Assembly: GCF_013415905.1 (NCBI RefSeq)
Contig: NZ_CP058909.1
Location: forward strand, 1,054,001-1,118,000
Length of the DNA: 64,000 bases
Source of the DNA: Halosimplex pelagicum
Lineage (GTDB): Archaea; Halobacteriota; Halobacteria; Halobacteriales; Haloarculaceae
Direction of reading: 5' to 3'
Shown here piece by piece: positions 55,139 to 63,787 of the stretch. A model generated the notes under the pieces. That model did no database searches, was not told the DNA's origin, and was given only the letters and a program-made list of their open reading frames with translations. The translations under genes and the position numbers were made by a program. Every line of letters begins with the position of its first letter. Positions within the stretch are counted from its first letter, which is position 1.

Positions 55139-55405
55139 TCACCACTCGGGCGCGTCCCCGAGGTAGTCGTCGGCTTCACTGGACGTGTGTTCCATCTCCT
55201 CGGCGACCTCGCGAGTGCGCTCGGCGGTCGCTCGGTACCCCGCCGCGAGTTCCTCGCGCGTGACCGGCTTCTCGATGACGACTTTCCCGTCGGCCTCCCG
55301 GACGACGACCTCGTCGCCGCCCTCGATACCCAGCCGCTCACGGATCCCCTTCGGGAGTGTCACCTGCCCGCGTTCCCCGACCGTTCGCTCCTCTCCACTC
55401 GACAT
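55139..55405 (-). CDS. AbrB-family (SpoVT/MazE-like) antitoxin
   Basis: An 88-residue protein. ERTVGERGQVTLPKGIRERLGIEGGDEVVVREADGKVVIEKP is the SpoVT-AbrB DNA-binding fold (key RGQVTLPKGIRERLGI), followed by a helical C-terminal tail (residues about 50-88) that likely binds and blocks MazF. It is first in the cluster. The TATA element TATATTT lies 21-27 bases upstream, so the transcript is leaderless. Confidence 0.92.
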   Translation of the reverse strand: MSSGEERTVGERGQVTLPKGIRERLGIEGGDEVVVREADGKVVIEKPVTREELAAGYRATAERTREVAEEMEHTSSEADDYLGDAPEW

Positions 55406-55416
55406 GCGCGATCATA

Positions 55417-55432
55417 TCGTATTCGTATATTT
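55417..55432. promoter_or_regulatory. Direct hexamer repeat and TATA element at the mazEF promoter
   Basis: TCGTATTCGTAT (55417-55428) is two adjacent copies of TCGTAT and runs into TATATTT (55426-55432), the TATA element for the minus strand. A repeat here is a natural place for autorepression by the AbrB-type antitoxin; binding is inferred. Confidence 0.4.
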
Positions 55433-55550
55433 GGGCGTTTCGCCAGTTGCGATATTCGAGACGGGCCGGGAGCGCCGACGGGCGCCGTCCCGATCCGTCC
55501 GTCGATCGGTGCGCTCGCTTCGCCCGTCGCTGTCGTCCCGTCGGCCGACG

Positions 55551-56549
55551 CTACGCCGGCGTCTCCTCGGGGGTGTCGGTCGGCGTGAGTTCGGGCGTCG
55601 AGGCGGGGGTGGCCGTCTCGATCGACAGCCGCTCCGTCTCGATCGATTCGATGGTCGCGCTCTCGACCGTGACGTTCTCGACGACTTCGACAGTGAGGTT
55701 CCCCGTGTCGGCGGGCGTCTCGGGCTCGGTTTCGGTGGGCGTGTCCGTCGCGGTCGCGGTCTCCGTCTCGGTCCCGGCCGGCGTCTCCGTCGGCGTCTCC
55801 GTGGCCGGCGCTTCGCTGGTGGCGAGCGTCCCCACCTCCATCTGTTCGATGTCGAGGTCGTCGACGGAGACGTTCTGCACCACGAGGTACGTGCCGGCCT
55901 CGTCCGTCTCGTCGTCCGCCGTCGGCGTCTCGGTCGCCTCGTCGCCGTCGGTCGGCGTCGCCGTCTCCTCGCCCGCGTCCGTGGGCGTCGCGGTCTCGTT
56001 GGCCTCGTCGTCGCCGTCGCCGCCGAACAGCCCGCGGATGAAGTCGACGATGCCGCCGATCACGCCGCCGCCCGCGCGCTCGTCGACGTCGAGCTGCTCG
56101 ATCGTCACGTTGTCGACGTTCATCCGCTCGATCGTCGCGTTGGACACCGCTCCGACTTCGGAGTCGTTCGCGTCGGTGCTCGCGACCCCGGCGGCACTGA
56201 TCCCGAGGCCCTCGGAAGAGGCGTTCTCCAGCGACAGCTCCTCGAAGGACACGTTCCGTAGCACGACGACGTCGTTCTCGACACCCAGCGTCTGGTTGAC
56301 GTCGTCGAGACCGGTCTGGTTCGCCACCGCGAGCCGGTCGATCCTGAGCTCCTGGATGGTGACGTTGTCGACCGTCGCGTTGTCGAGTTCGAGCTCGTCC
56401 ACCTGCGCGTTCGCGACCGTCACCGGCTGTGTCCCCTGCTGTGTCGCTTGGCTCGCACTGCCGGTGTCGCCGGCGACGACGAAGGCGGTCATCGGGGCCG
56501 ATACGGCGATAGCGGTCGCTATCAGTACGGCTGTTGCTTTCCGTCTCAT
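55551..56549 (-). CDS. Secreted Thr/Pro-rich protein with repeating NxTxExL-type segments
   Basis: A 332-residue protein with a Sec-type signal peptide (residues about 1-32). It has regularly spaced ...VDNVTIQELRIDRL..., ...VDNVTIEQLDVDE... and ...VENVTVESATIESIETERL... segments suggestive of a solenoid or stalk, with many N-x-T/S sites. A Gly-rich putative membrane-active helix (GGVIGGIVDFIRGLFGG, about 165-181) and ETPTxTPTD-rich linkers lie in the middle. I do not recognise a family; a cell-surface or secreted structural role is a guess. The signal peptide fixes the ATG. Confidence 0.75.
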   Translation of the reverse strand: MRRKATAVLIATAIAVSAPMTAFVVAGDTGSASQATQQGTQPVTVANAQVDELELDNATVDNVTIQELRIDRLAVANQTGLDDVNQTLGVENDVVVLRNVSFEELSLENASSEGLGISAAGVASTDANDSEVGAVSNATIERMNVDNVTIEQLDVDERAGGGVIGGIVDFIRGLFGGDGDDEANETATPTDAGEETATPTDGDEATETPTADDETDEAGTYLVVQNVSVDDLDIEQMEVGTLATSEAPATETPTETPAGTETETATATDTPTETEPETPADTGNLTVEVVENVTVESATIESIETERLSIETATPASTPELTPTDTPEETPA

Positions 56550-56722
56550 TCCGGCTGTACCTGCCAGTCGAGCGCCGATAAAGGGTCAGCGCCGTTTTCG
56601 CGGCAAACGCGACCGTACTCGGTCGCCCGAGTCGCTAGGACGGACCTGTCGGCGAGTCGGGTTACGGTACTCGCGCCCGCGCGCAGCGCCGCGGCGCTAA
56701 CAGCACCTTTCCGCTGCGGCGA

Positions 56723-56732
56723 CCCCCCCCCC
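56723..56732. repeat. Homopolymer tract C10
   Basis: Ten consecutive C residues lie between the ends of neighbouring genes. Such a tract may be prone to slippage or sequencing error; it lies outside any reading frame. Confidence 0.8.
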
Positions 56733-56806
56733 TATCGCCCGCCCGGCCGCCCGTTCGACCCGTCGGGCTGAAAGCTCGTCTTACGGCCGTCCCAGGGGCC
56801 GTCCCG

Positions 56807-57925
56807 TCAGTCCGCGAATTCGGCGGATTCGTCCGACTGGACACGCGTGGGAGGCGTCTCCGCGCGACTGTCCCCGGCGTTCGGACGCTCCATCGTCACC
56901 ACGCGCTGCGGGAAGGGGATCTCGATCCCCTCGTCGAGGAACGCCCGGTAGACGGCCTTGTTCAGGCGGTGGGTCGCTTGGCCGCGCAGGACCGGCGCGG
57001 GGATCCAGCAGAGCAACTCCACGTCGAGCGCCGAGTCGCCGAACCCCCGCACCCGGACGCGCGGTTCGGGCTCGTCGAGGACCACGTCCTCGGCGGCGGC
57101 CACGGCGAGGAGGGTGTCCTCGACGTGGTCGATGTCCGAGCCGTAGGCGACGCCGACGGCCACGCGGACGCGCCGCTCGCGCTCGGGCGAGGACTCGTTG
57201 ATTATCGTCGCGGTGTTCAGCACGGAGTTCGGGACCGTGACGAGCAGGTCGTCGCGGGTTCGCAGGACGGTCGAACGGATGGAGATGTCCTCGACGCGGC
57301 CCCGCTCGCCGGATTCGAGGACGACGAAATCGCCGACCGCGTAGGTGCCGTCGGTGTACAGCGCGATCGACCCGAAGAGGTTCGCGATGGTATCCCGCGC
57401 CGCGAGGCCGACGACGATGCCGACGACGCCGGCCGACGCCAACAGCGGTGTCACGTCGACCGCCCAGTAGGTGAGCACGAGGAAGGCCGAAGCCCCGAGC
57501 AGCAGCGCCGACCAGACGTTCTGGAAGATCGGCGCCATGCGGTTGCCCAGCCGGTCGTCGCTGGTCAGCTCCTGGGAGACGCCGCGACCCAGACGGGCGA
57601 GCTGGACCGCCCAGACGACGGTGACGAGCGTCTGGAGCGTCGCGGTCGCGGGGTCGAGCCACGCCGGGTCGGTCGTCAGCAGCCTCGTCCCCAGATACCC
57701 GCCCGCGGCCAGGACGCTGACGTACAGCGCCGGGTGGACGCTCCGGAGGACGACGCGGTCCACGTCACCCGGGATCGTCCGCGTGAGCCGCCGGATGGCC
57801 GCGTCGCCGCCGACCTGGATCAGTCGCGCGGCCAACAGCGAGGCGCCGACGACGAGGACGACGCTCCCCCAGCGCGGCAGCGCCTGCAGGTCCGCCCACA
57901 GGTCGGTCGCCAGTTGCGTTTGCAT
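56807..57925 (-). CDS. MscS-type mechanosensitive channel
   Basis: A 372-residue channel. Four to five N-terminal helices precede the pore-lining TM3 (LLASAGVVGIVVGLAARDTIANLFGSIAL; key GLAARDTIANLFG) and the MscS beta domain (GDFVVLESGERGRVEDISIRSTVLRT). The C-terminal domain has WIPAP and RAFLDEGIEIPFPQR, as in small MscS proteins. It opens under membrane tension to protect against osmotic downshock. The ATG precedes the first helix directly. Confidence 0.93.
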   Translation of the reverse strand: MQTQLATDLWADLQALPRWGSVVLVVGASLLAARLIQVGGDAAIRRLTRTIPGDVDRVVLRSVHPALYVSVLAAGGYLGTRLLTTDPAWLDPATATLQTLVTVVWAVQLARLGRGVSQELTSDDRLGNRMAPIFQNVWSALLLGASAFLVLTYWAVDVTPLLASAGVVGIVVGLAARDTIANLFGSIALYTDGTYAVGDFVVLESGERGRVEDISIRSTVLRTRDDLLVTVPNSVLNTATIINESSPERERRVRVAVGVAYGSDIDHVEDTLLAVAAAEDVVLDEPEPRVRVRGFGDSALDVELLCWIPAPVLRGQATHRLNKAVYRAFLDEGIEIPFPQRVVTMERPNAGDSRAETPPTRVQSDESAEFAD

Positions 57926-58080
57926 GCGGCTCCTACGCGGTCAGCATTCATAACTATGCTGTCACCATCCGTGGCACGGGGTGGACGAGCGAGGGTCGAA
58001 GGCGACCCGGGCGCGCGGCCTCGGGGGGTTCGTTCCCGGAAACCCGAACGTCTTTACTCGCGAAGCACGCCCCTGCCGGC

Positions 58081-58929
58081 ATGGATGTGCAGGCGACGCT
58101 GCTCGCGTTGCTGGTGGGCCTCGTGCAGGGCGTCCTGGAGTGGCTCCCCGTCTCCAGCGAGGGCGGCGTCGCGCTCGTCGTCGCGCTGCTGACGGGCGAG
58201 TCGGCGTTCGACGCGACGCAGTTCGCGCTGTTCCTGCACGCGGGGACGGCCGCCGCCGCGCTCGCCTTCTACCGCGACGAGACGACCGCGCTCCTCGAAT
58301 CCACGCCGGCGTGGCGCCCCCGCGACGCCTTCGGCGCCGACCGCGCGGACCTGACGTTCTACGGGGTCGCGACGCTGGTCTCGGGCGTCGTCGGCCTCTC
58401 CATCTACGCCGCGCTCTCGGAGGCCGCCACGGAGCTGGCGGGCGGCGCGTTCGTCGCCGCCGTCGGCGTCCTGCTCGTGGGCACGGGGCTCGTCCAGCGG
58501 GCCGCCGACCGCTGGGGCCTGGGCGAGCGCGAGACGCCCGACGCCGTCGACGCCGTCGTCGTGGGGGTCTGCCAGGGGCTCGCCCTGCTCCCCGGCGTCT
58601 CGCGCTCGGGCACCACGGTGAGTGCCCTGCTCCTGCGCGGCCACGAGGGCGAGCGCGCGCTGCAACTGTCGTTCCTGCTGTCGATCCCGGCTTCGCTCGG
58701 CGCGGGCCTGCTCGTCGTCCTCGACGAGGGCGTGCCGACGATCCCGGTCCCCCAGGCGGTGCTGGCGCTGGGCGTGAGCGCCGTCGTCGGCTACGTCACC
58801 GTCGGCGCGCTGGTGGCGCTGGTCCGCCGGGTCGCCTTCTGGGGCGTCTGCGTCGGCTTCGGCGCGCTGGCGATCCTCGGCGGTGGGCTGCTCGTGGCCG
58901 CGGAGAACGGGTGGCTCGCGGTGCTGTAA
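58081..58929 (+). CDS. uppP: Undecaprenyl-diphosphatase-like phosphatase (UppP/BacA)
   Basis: A 282-residue membrane phosphatase. VQGVLEWLPVSSEGG (residues 15-29; Gln16, Glu20, Ser25-Ser26) and GVSRSGTTVSALLL (about 175) are the two BacA/UppP motifs. The histidine that follows the first motif in bacteria (SSxGH) is Gly29 here, a variation to note. In haloarchaea it should recycle dolichyl or polyprenyl diphosphate after glycan transfer. It lies divergent from the MscS gene. Confidence 0.9.
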   Translation: MDVQATLLALLVGLVQGVLEWLPVSSEGGVALVVALLTGESAFDATQFALFLHAGTAAAALAFYRDETTALLESTPAWRPRDAFGADRADLTFYGVATLVSGVVGLSIYAALSEAATELAGGAFVAAVGVLLVGTGLVQRAADRWGLGERETPDAVDAVVVGVCQGLALLPGVSRSGTTVSALLLRGHEGERALQLSFLLSIPASLGAGLLVVLDEGVPTIPVPQAVLALGVSAVVGYVTVGALVALVRRVAFWGVCVGFGALAILGGGLLVAAENGWLAVL

Positions 58930-59113
58930 GCCGTCGCTCGATTACGACACCCCTCGACCGTATCGTGACCGCCTGGAACCGATGTTCACCGTCGAACTGT
59001 CCGCTCAGGTTCCAATTCTGGGACTATTCGATAACTGAAAAACCTTCGGGCCAGTCGCTAGTTCGGAACACGAGCGCGTTTTTAACTGTCGAGGGACACG
59101 TGATCCCAGTCGC
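58930..59113. other. Intergenic region upstream of the DUF6159 remnant
   Basis: No gene is seen. It is less GC-rich than the surroundings and carries GCGTTTTTAACTGTCG (near 59076-59091), a TATA-like element about 30 bases before the remnant start codon. Confidence 0.5.
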
Positions 59114-59239
59114 ATGGGTGTATTCAGTCGCCTCAAAATCGGATTCGGCATGGCACGCCGGAGCGGCCGCGTGCGCAGAGCCCATCCGAAACCGTTGGTG
59201 TTCCCGCTGATCGGCGGCTCTGGAGGCAGCCGAATCTAA
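59114..59239 (+). pseudogene. Truncated DUF6159-like gene (41 codons)
   Basis: The frame reads MGVFSRLKIGFGMARRSGRV and continues RRAHPKPLVFPLIGG before diverging to SGGSRI and a TAA stop. As I recall, DUF6159 proteins start M-x-x-F-x-R-L-K-x-G-F-x-M-A-x-x-S-x-x-V-L-R-x-x-P-x-L-L-x-F-P-L and continue with several membrane helices. Here only the N-terminus is left. An upstream TATA-like element remains, so the remnant may still be expressed as a short peptide. It is likely a deletion scar next to the ABC permease gene. Confidence 0.55.
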
Positions 59240-59273
59240 CGAAACTCCACGAAACTGCGTCTTCAGAGATACG

Positions 59274-60923
59274 ATGACCTGGCAAACTCACATCCCCACG
59301 GACATCCAGCAGGGGACGAAAATCACACGGGCGGAGTGGACACGCCACCGCCGTGAATTCGGAAACCCGCTGACCGGTCGCCCGCTCTTGCTCGTCGCCC
59401 TCCTCGGAATCGCCGGTGCCCTCGGGTGGCTCGGTCATTCCCTGGGCCGTGATGTCACCGCGGGACAGCCGCTTCCCGCCGACCCGCTGGGTCTCTCCGT
59501 GAGTGTCGCGTTCGTCTGGATGGTCTGGCGGAGCTCGAAGTACACGCACGTTCGGTTCGAGCGGCTGAACCCGGATCTGCTGTTGACGACTGTCCCCACC
59601 AGAACGGCTGCCCTCGGCCTGTTGGGGTTCGTCTACGCCCGACTGCTCACCACACTCGCCGTGCCGGCACTCGGGATCGCAGTCGGCATCGCGGTCGGGC
59701 TCCGGTCGCCGACGGTCGTACTGACAGTCGCCCTCGCATTCGCGTGTCTCGCTGCGCTCGCCGCTGCACTCGGGACTGTCAGTAGACTCGCGGCCCGGCT
59801 CGTCGCCCTCCGGTTCGCGCGCGCACGGCACTACCGGGACCTCCTCGTCGTGTTCGGCTGGATCCCGCTCGTGGCCGGTGCGATGCTCCTGCAGGAACTG
59901 TCGCTCTCGATCGCTCCCGTGGTCGGGATCTTCGGCGCGGTACCGCTGGCGTGGTTCGTGGACCTGGCGCTCGTCGGCGCGGTCGACGGGACGGTCGGCT
60001 CGACCCGTCACACGCTGGGCGCGTTCGCGCTCCTCGCCACCGCGGTACCCGTCTGCGCGGCCGCGACGACAGTCCTCGCTCGCCGCGTCTGGGAACGCGG
60101 GCCCGCCGGTTCGACGGGCGCTCGCGGTTCGCATTCGCTGCTCGAAACAGGAGCGGTCGAGCGAGTCGTCGGTGAACGCATCCCGCGAGCCACCTACACC
60201 GTCGCCCGGGAACGATGGTTGATGGAGCGGCGCGTTCCGCGGGGGCTCCTGTCCACGGGGTACGCGCTCCTGTTCATGGGCGTGGTCGGGTTTCCGCTGG
60301 TCGCGCTCGCCGGCGGGACGACCGGGCTGCTGGTGTATTTCGCGGTCACGCTCGGCCTCGTTACCGGTGTCGCCTTCGGTTCGGATCCGATCGGGACCGA
60401 ATACCGCGCGTTGCCGATGCTGCTCACCTCGGTCACCGGGCGACAGTTCGTCGGCGGATTGCGCCTCGCCGCGACAGTGGTCGGTGTCCCGCTCGTCGCC
60501 CTCGGTACCGTCCCGCTCGGGATCGTCGGCTCCGTCGGGGTCGCACGGACGGTCCTGATCGCGCTCCTTGGCAGTGCCGTCTGTACGTGTACCGCGTCGG
60601 TCGCGGCCGCGGTCGGACTGGGCGTCGAACGGGTGGAATACGCGCCGGTCCCGTTTTTCTTCACGGACGTCCCGATTTACGGGGAACTGGGCGCGACAGC
60701 GTTCCTCCGTCACGGACTGGTTCTCGCCGTCGGAGCGCTCGCCAGCGCGCCGGCCTTCGCGGGGACCGCTCCGCCCGTTGTCGAGCGCGTCGCGGCTCTT
60801 GGCGTGCCGACCGGTGTCGTCGAGATCGGCTCGCTTCTCCTCGCAGTGGTGCTCGCCGCTGCCATCGCGAGGATCGCATTCGAGCGTGCAGTCCAGCGAT
60901 TCCGAGAGTATCAGATCAGGTGA
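59274..60923 (+). CDS. ABC-2-like multispan permease
   Basis: A 549-residue protein with about 12 hydrophobic helices. The first 25 residues are a cytoplasmic tail (HIPTDIQQGTKITRAEWTRHRREFG) and a central soluble loop (about 280-320) splits two membrane halves. I recognise no exact family, but the ATPase that begins 10 bases after its stop suggests it is the membrane part of an ABC-2-type exporter; haloarchaea have several with unknown cargo. The base composition is slightly less GC-rich than the neighbourhood, so recent transfer is possible. Confidence 0.75.
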   Translation: MTWQTHIPTDIQQGTKITRAEWTRHRREFGNPLTGRPLLLVALLGIAGALGWLGHSLGRDVTAGQPLPADPLGLSVSVAFVWMVWRSSKYTHVRFERLNPDLLLTTVPTRTAALGLLGFVYARLLTTLAVPALGIAVGIAVGLRSPTVVLTVALAFACLAALAAALGTVSRLAARLVALRFARARHYRDLLVVFGWIPLVAGAMLLQELSLSIAPVVGIFGAVPLAWFVDLALVGAVDGTVGSTRHTLGAFALLATAVPVCAAATTVLARRVWERGPAGSTGARGSHSLLETGAVERVVGERIPRATYTVARERWLMERRVPRGLLSTGYALLFMGVVGFPLVALAGGTTGLLVYFAVTLGLVTGVAFGSDPIGTEYRALPMLLTSVTGRQFVGGLRLAATVVGVPLVALGTVPLGIVGSVGVARTVLIALLGSAVCTCTASVAAAVGLGVERVEYAPVPFFFTDVPIYGELGATAFLRHGLVLAVGALASAPAFAGTAPPVVERVAALGVPTGVVEIGSLLLAVVLAAAIARIAFERAVQRFREYQIR

Positions 60924-60933
60924 TTTCCGGACG

Positions 60934-61761
60934 ATGACAGACAAACCGAACGACACGCCGGTATCGAACGACCGAGAATCCACGACCGAAGCGGAGACGC
61001 ACCCAGCGATCAGCACGACCGACCTGACGAAGACGTACGGCGAGACGACGGCCGTCGACGGCCTCGATCTCACCGTCGAGCGGGGTGCAGTGTACGGCTT
61101 TCTCGGTCCGAACGGCGCCGGAAAGACGACGACGATCCGGATGCTGACGGCGTTACTGCCACCGACCGGTGGCACCGGACGCGTCGCGGGGACGCCGATC
61201 ACCGACCGCGAGGCGCTCATCGAACACATCGGATACCTGCCCGAGTCACCGCCGATCCACGAGGAGTTCACCGCCCGCGAACAGCTCGAATACCACGGCG
61301 GGCTACGCAACATGCCTCCGACGAAGATCGACGACCGGATCGAGACGCTGCTCGCCCGGTTCGAGTTGGCCGACGCCGCCGACCAGCGGATCGCCACGTA
61401 CTCGAAGGGGATGCGACAGAAGACCGGACTGATCCAGGCGATCATGCACGAGCCCAGCGTGGTCTTTCTGGACGAGCCGACGTCCGGGCTCGATCCGCGC
61501 GCCGCCCGAACGGTCCGGGAGACGATCACGGACCTGGCTGCGGCGGGCACTACCGTGTTCCTCTCGACGCACATCCTCCCCCTCGTCGAGGAGATCGCGA
61601 CCACCGTCGGCATCCTCTACGACGGCGACCTCGTCGCGGACGGGGAGCCCGGCGAACTCGCAAACCACAGAGAGATCGACGAGGGGCGCACGCTCGAAGA
61701 TGTCTTCCTCGAAGTCACGACCGAAGACGAGTACCGTGCGGACGAATCCCGTTCGAAGTGA
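60934..61761 (+). CDS. ABC-2-type transporter ATP-binding protein
   Basis: A 275-residue ATPase. Walker A GPNGAGKTT (residues 58-66), YSKGMRQKTGLIQAIMHEP (the ABC-2 signature region; the normal LSGG is YSKG here) and Walker B VVFLDEPTSGLD are present. The 30-residue N-terminal extension is polar. The ATPase most likely powers export by the preceding permease, with which it is co-transcribed. YSKG instead of LSGG is common in this subfamily. Confidence 0.93.
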   Translation: MTDKPNDTPVSNDRESTTEAETHPAISTTDLTKTYGETTAVDGLDLTVERGAVYGFLGPNGAGKTTTIRMLTALLPPTGGTGRVAGTPITDREALIEHIGYLPESPPIHEEFTAREQLEYHGGLRNMPPTKIDDRIETLLARFELADAADQRIATYSKGMRQKTGLIQAIMHEPSVVFLDEPTSGLDPRAARTVRETITDLAAAGTTVFLSTHILPLVEEIATTVGILYDGDLVADGEPGELANHREIDEGRTLEDVFLEVTTEDEYRADESRSK

Positions 61762-61858
61762 GGCTCGATGTTCGCAGGTTCGTGACCGACGCGAGTCGAG
61801 TCACGGACCCGAAGGAGGGCCGAAGCGCTTGTTCAGGGGAAGCGTCAGTTCGCTCGCG

Positions 61859-62116
61859 TCACTTCGCCGCCGGGCGGCCGCGCTCGGCCGTCAGCCGCTC
61901 GTGGGCGCGCCGCGCCACCGGAACGGTGACGACGCGCCGGAAGCGAACGACCGCCGCGGCGACCGCGACGGCGACGGCGAGCGCGGGCTGAGCGACGACC
62001 GCGACCATGGCGACCGCCGCCACCATCACGACCGCGCTGACCGCGACGACCCGGGCGACGGAGTGGGACGCGAGGGATGCCGATACCGGGGCCGAACCGT
62101 GGATGGGTTGGCTCAT
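61859..62116 (-). CDS. Small membrane protein
   Basis: An 85-residue protein with an N-terminal polar start (MSQPIHGSAPVSASLASHSV), two Ala/Val-rich helices and a basic C-terminus. A TTATGCTTA-like TATA string lies about 25 bases upstream, consistent with a leaderless start. The Ala/Val composition could come from chance GC-rich sequence, so the gene call is moderate. No family is recognised. Confidence 0.5.
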   Translation of the reverse strand: MSQPIHGSAPVSASLASHSVARVVAVSAVVMVAAVAMVAVVAQPALAVAVAVAAAVVRFRRVVTVPVARRAHERLTAERGRPAAK

Positions 62117-62256
62117 ATCCGATCGAAGGGTCGGACCCACCATAAGCATAATCTGAAATACATTTCTGTAAGCCGGGATACCGAAACGGATTCCAGTAAT
62201 ATGACTGTCAAGATGGGTGTCGAAACGGGCTGGTCTCCGTGGGTCCACCCAGACGA

Positions 62257-62265
62257 TTTTATATA
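62257..62265 (+). promoter_or_regulatory. TATA element of the CheF-like gene
   Basis: TTTTATATA lies 31 bases before the chosen ATG, a clear haloarchaeal TATA element for leaderless expression. It supports the short start over earlier in-frame codons. Confidence 0.6.
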
Positions 62266-62296
62266 TGTCGCGCCGTCATCTTTCGGTAGTCGCGCC

Positions 62297-63166
62297 ATGA
62301 GCGGGGACGAAGCCAAACTCGTGGACACCTCGGGCGATTACGCGTTCGTCGTCAGGGACGGCGAGCCGGTCGCGGAGCCGCGCTGGCGCTCCTCGCGGGT
62401 CGTCCTCACCAGCGAGCGGCTGGTGTTCGCCGACGCCGACGGCAACCAGTCGTTCCCCCACGGCACCGTCGAACTCGTCGACGACCCCGAGAGCGTCGTC
62501 CCCGAGGGATTCCCCGCCGACGGCGCCACCGCCCTGCGCGCCGGCAACCACACCGTCCTCGTCGACGCGCCCGACATCGAGGCCTTCGACCGGGAGTACT
62601 GCCGCGCGGCGCTGGACGCCGAGGTCATCCTCGTCAAACACCCCGCGGTCGTCGGCGGCGTCGTTCAGGACACCGAGTGGTCGAAAGCCCGCTTTCGTTT
62701 CGCCGACGACACCGTCAAGCTCGCGCTCCCCGGCGGCCGGAGCACCGCCTTCCCCGTCTCGGACGTAGGCACCGTCGAGACGACCACGCAGGGCGTCATG
62801 GGCACCCGGCGGCAGGTCGTCCAGCTCGAACACACCGACGAGGAGGGCCGCAGCGTCGAGACGCACTTCTCGGGCACCGACGCCCACTGCCACGCGCTCG
62901 CCCATCTGTTCGAGGCCGTCGTCTCCGACCGCGGGGGCGGGGACCACGAACTCACCGAGACGGAGAACCAGGTGTTGATGGCGCTGTACTCGGGCGTCTC
63001 CCCCTTCGAGATGAGCGACTTCGTCGGCATCAGCGTCGAGGAAGTCGAGGAGATCTACCAGAAACTGCTGGAGATGGACGCCGTCGACGAGGTCCGCGTA
63101 CGCACCGAGGTGTCGCTCAACGCTCACGGGCGGAACCTGGCGAGCGAGGCGATGAGCGAGCAGTAA
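62297..63166 (+). CDS. CheF-like protein (DUF439)
   Basis: A 289-residue protein. SSRVVLTSERLVFADADG and ARFRFADDTVKLALPGGRST look like two PH-like repeats; the C-terminal part has a wHTH-like segment (LMALYSGVSPFEMSDFVGISVEEVEEIYQKLL). This layout fits haloarchaeal CheF/DUF439 proteins, adaptors between CheY-type chemotaxis proteins and the archaellum switch. No che genes are in this window, so the taxis role is by family only. The start is set by the TATA element above. Confidence 0.72.
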   Translation: MSGDEAKLVDTSGDYAFVVRDGEPVAEPRWRSSRVVLTSERLVFADADGNQSFPHGTVELVDDPESVVPEGFPADGATALRAGNHTVLVDAPDIEAFDREYCRAALDAEVILVKHPAVVGGVVQDTEWSKARFRFADDTVKLALPGGRSTAFPVSDVGTVETTTQGVMGTRRQVVQLEHTDEEGRSVETHFSGTDAHCHALAHLFEAVVSDRGGGDHELTETENQVLMALYSGVSPFEMSDFVGISVEEVEEIYQKLLEMDAVDEVRVRTEVSLNAHGRNLASEAMSEQ

Positions 63167-63195
63167 TGCTCCGGTCGGCGTTCCGCCCCGCCCGT

Positions 63196-63786
63196 TCAGT
63201 TGCGGTCGCTCCGCTCGTCCCACAGCGTCCGGATGCGGAAGACCGCGTCGGAACCCGGTGCCCCGTCCCGGACCCAGACCGCGACCGTCACCGCCAGCAG
63301 CGCGACCTCGAAGAGGACGTAGCCGACCCCGGCCGGGCTGGCGAGGTGTTCGACCCAGCGGGAGAACAGCCGCGAGACGAGCGCGAGAACCGGTGAGGTC
63401 CCGCCGTTCGGTTCGCTCCCCAGCGGCCAGAGAACGACACCGAAGGCCGGCCCGTCCCCCAGTAGGACGTAGAAGAACACGTCCCCCGCCAGGTGCGACA
63501 GGTAGCCGATGGCGAACGCGACGCCGACCTCCGGGGCGCCGCGCCGCCGAGCGACGGCCACGGCGGCGAGACTCAGCGGGAGGGCCACGAACGCCGAGTG
63601 CGCGACCGAGGTCCCGCTGGGGAGGACGCCCAACACCCAGCCGCCCGGCTTGTCTATCAGGTCCGGGAACTGCGTACCGACGGCGACCGCGAGCGCCCCG
63701 AGGCCGTTGGGCGGCCGACGGTACACCGTCCGCATCGTCGCCGAGTGCAACAGATAGCCGATCGAGAGGTGTTCCCAGGGCCACAT
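63196..63786 (-). CDS. DUF457 (YdjM-type) membrane metal-dependent hydrolase
   Basis: A 196-residue protein. MWPWEHLSIGYLLHS (N-terminal His), GTQFPDLIDKPGGWVLG (Asp-Leu-Ile-Asp) and GYLSHLAGDVFF provide the His/Asp pattern of DUF457/LexA-binding membrane-associated hydrolases. Four helices are predicted. The ATG lies one base after the stop of the partial gene on the right, so they share an operon. The substrate is unknown. Confidence 0.86.
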   Translation of the reverse strand: MWPWEHLSIGYLLHSATMRTVYRRPPNGLGALAVAVGTQFPDLIDKPGGWVLGVLPSGTSVAHSAFVALPLSLAAVAVARRRGAPEVGVAFAIGYLSHLAGDVFFYVLLGDGPAFGVVLWPLGSEPNGGTSPVLALVSRLFSRWVEHLASPAGVGYVLFEVALLAVTVAVWVRDGAPGSDAVFRIRTLWDERSDRN

Positions 63787-63787
63787 C

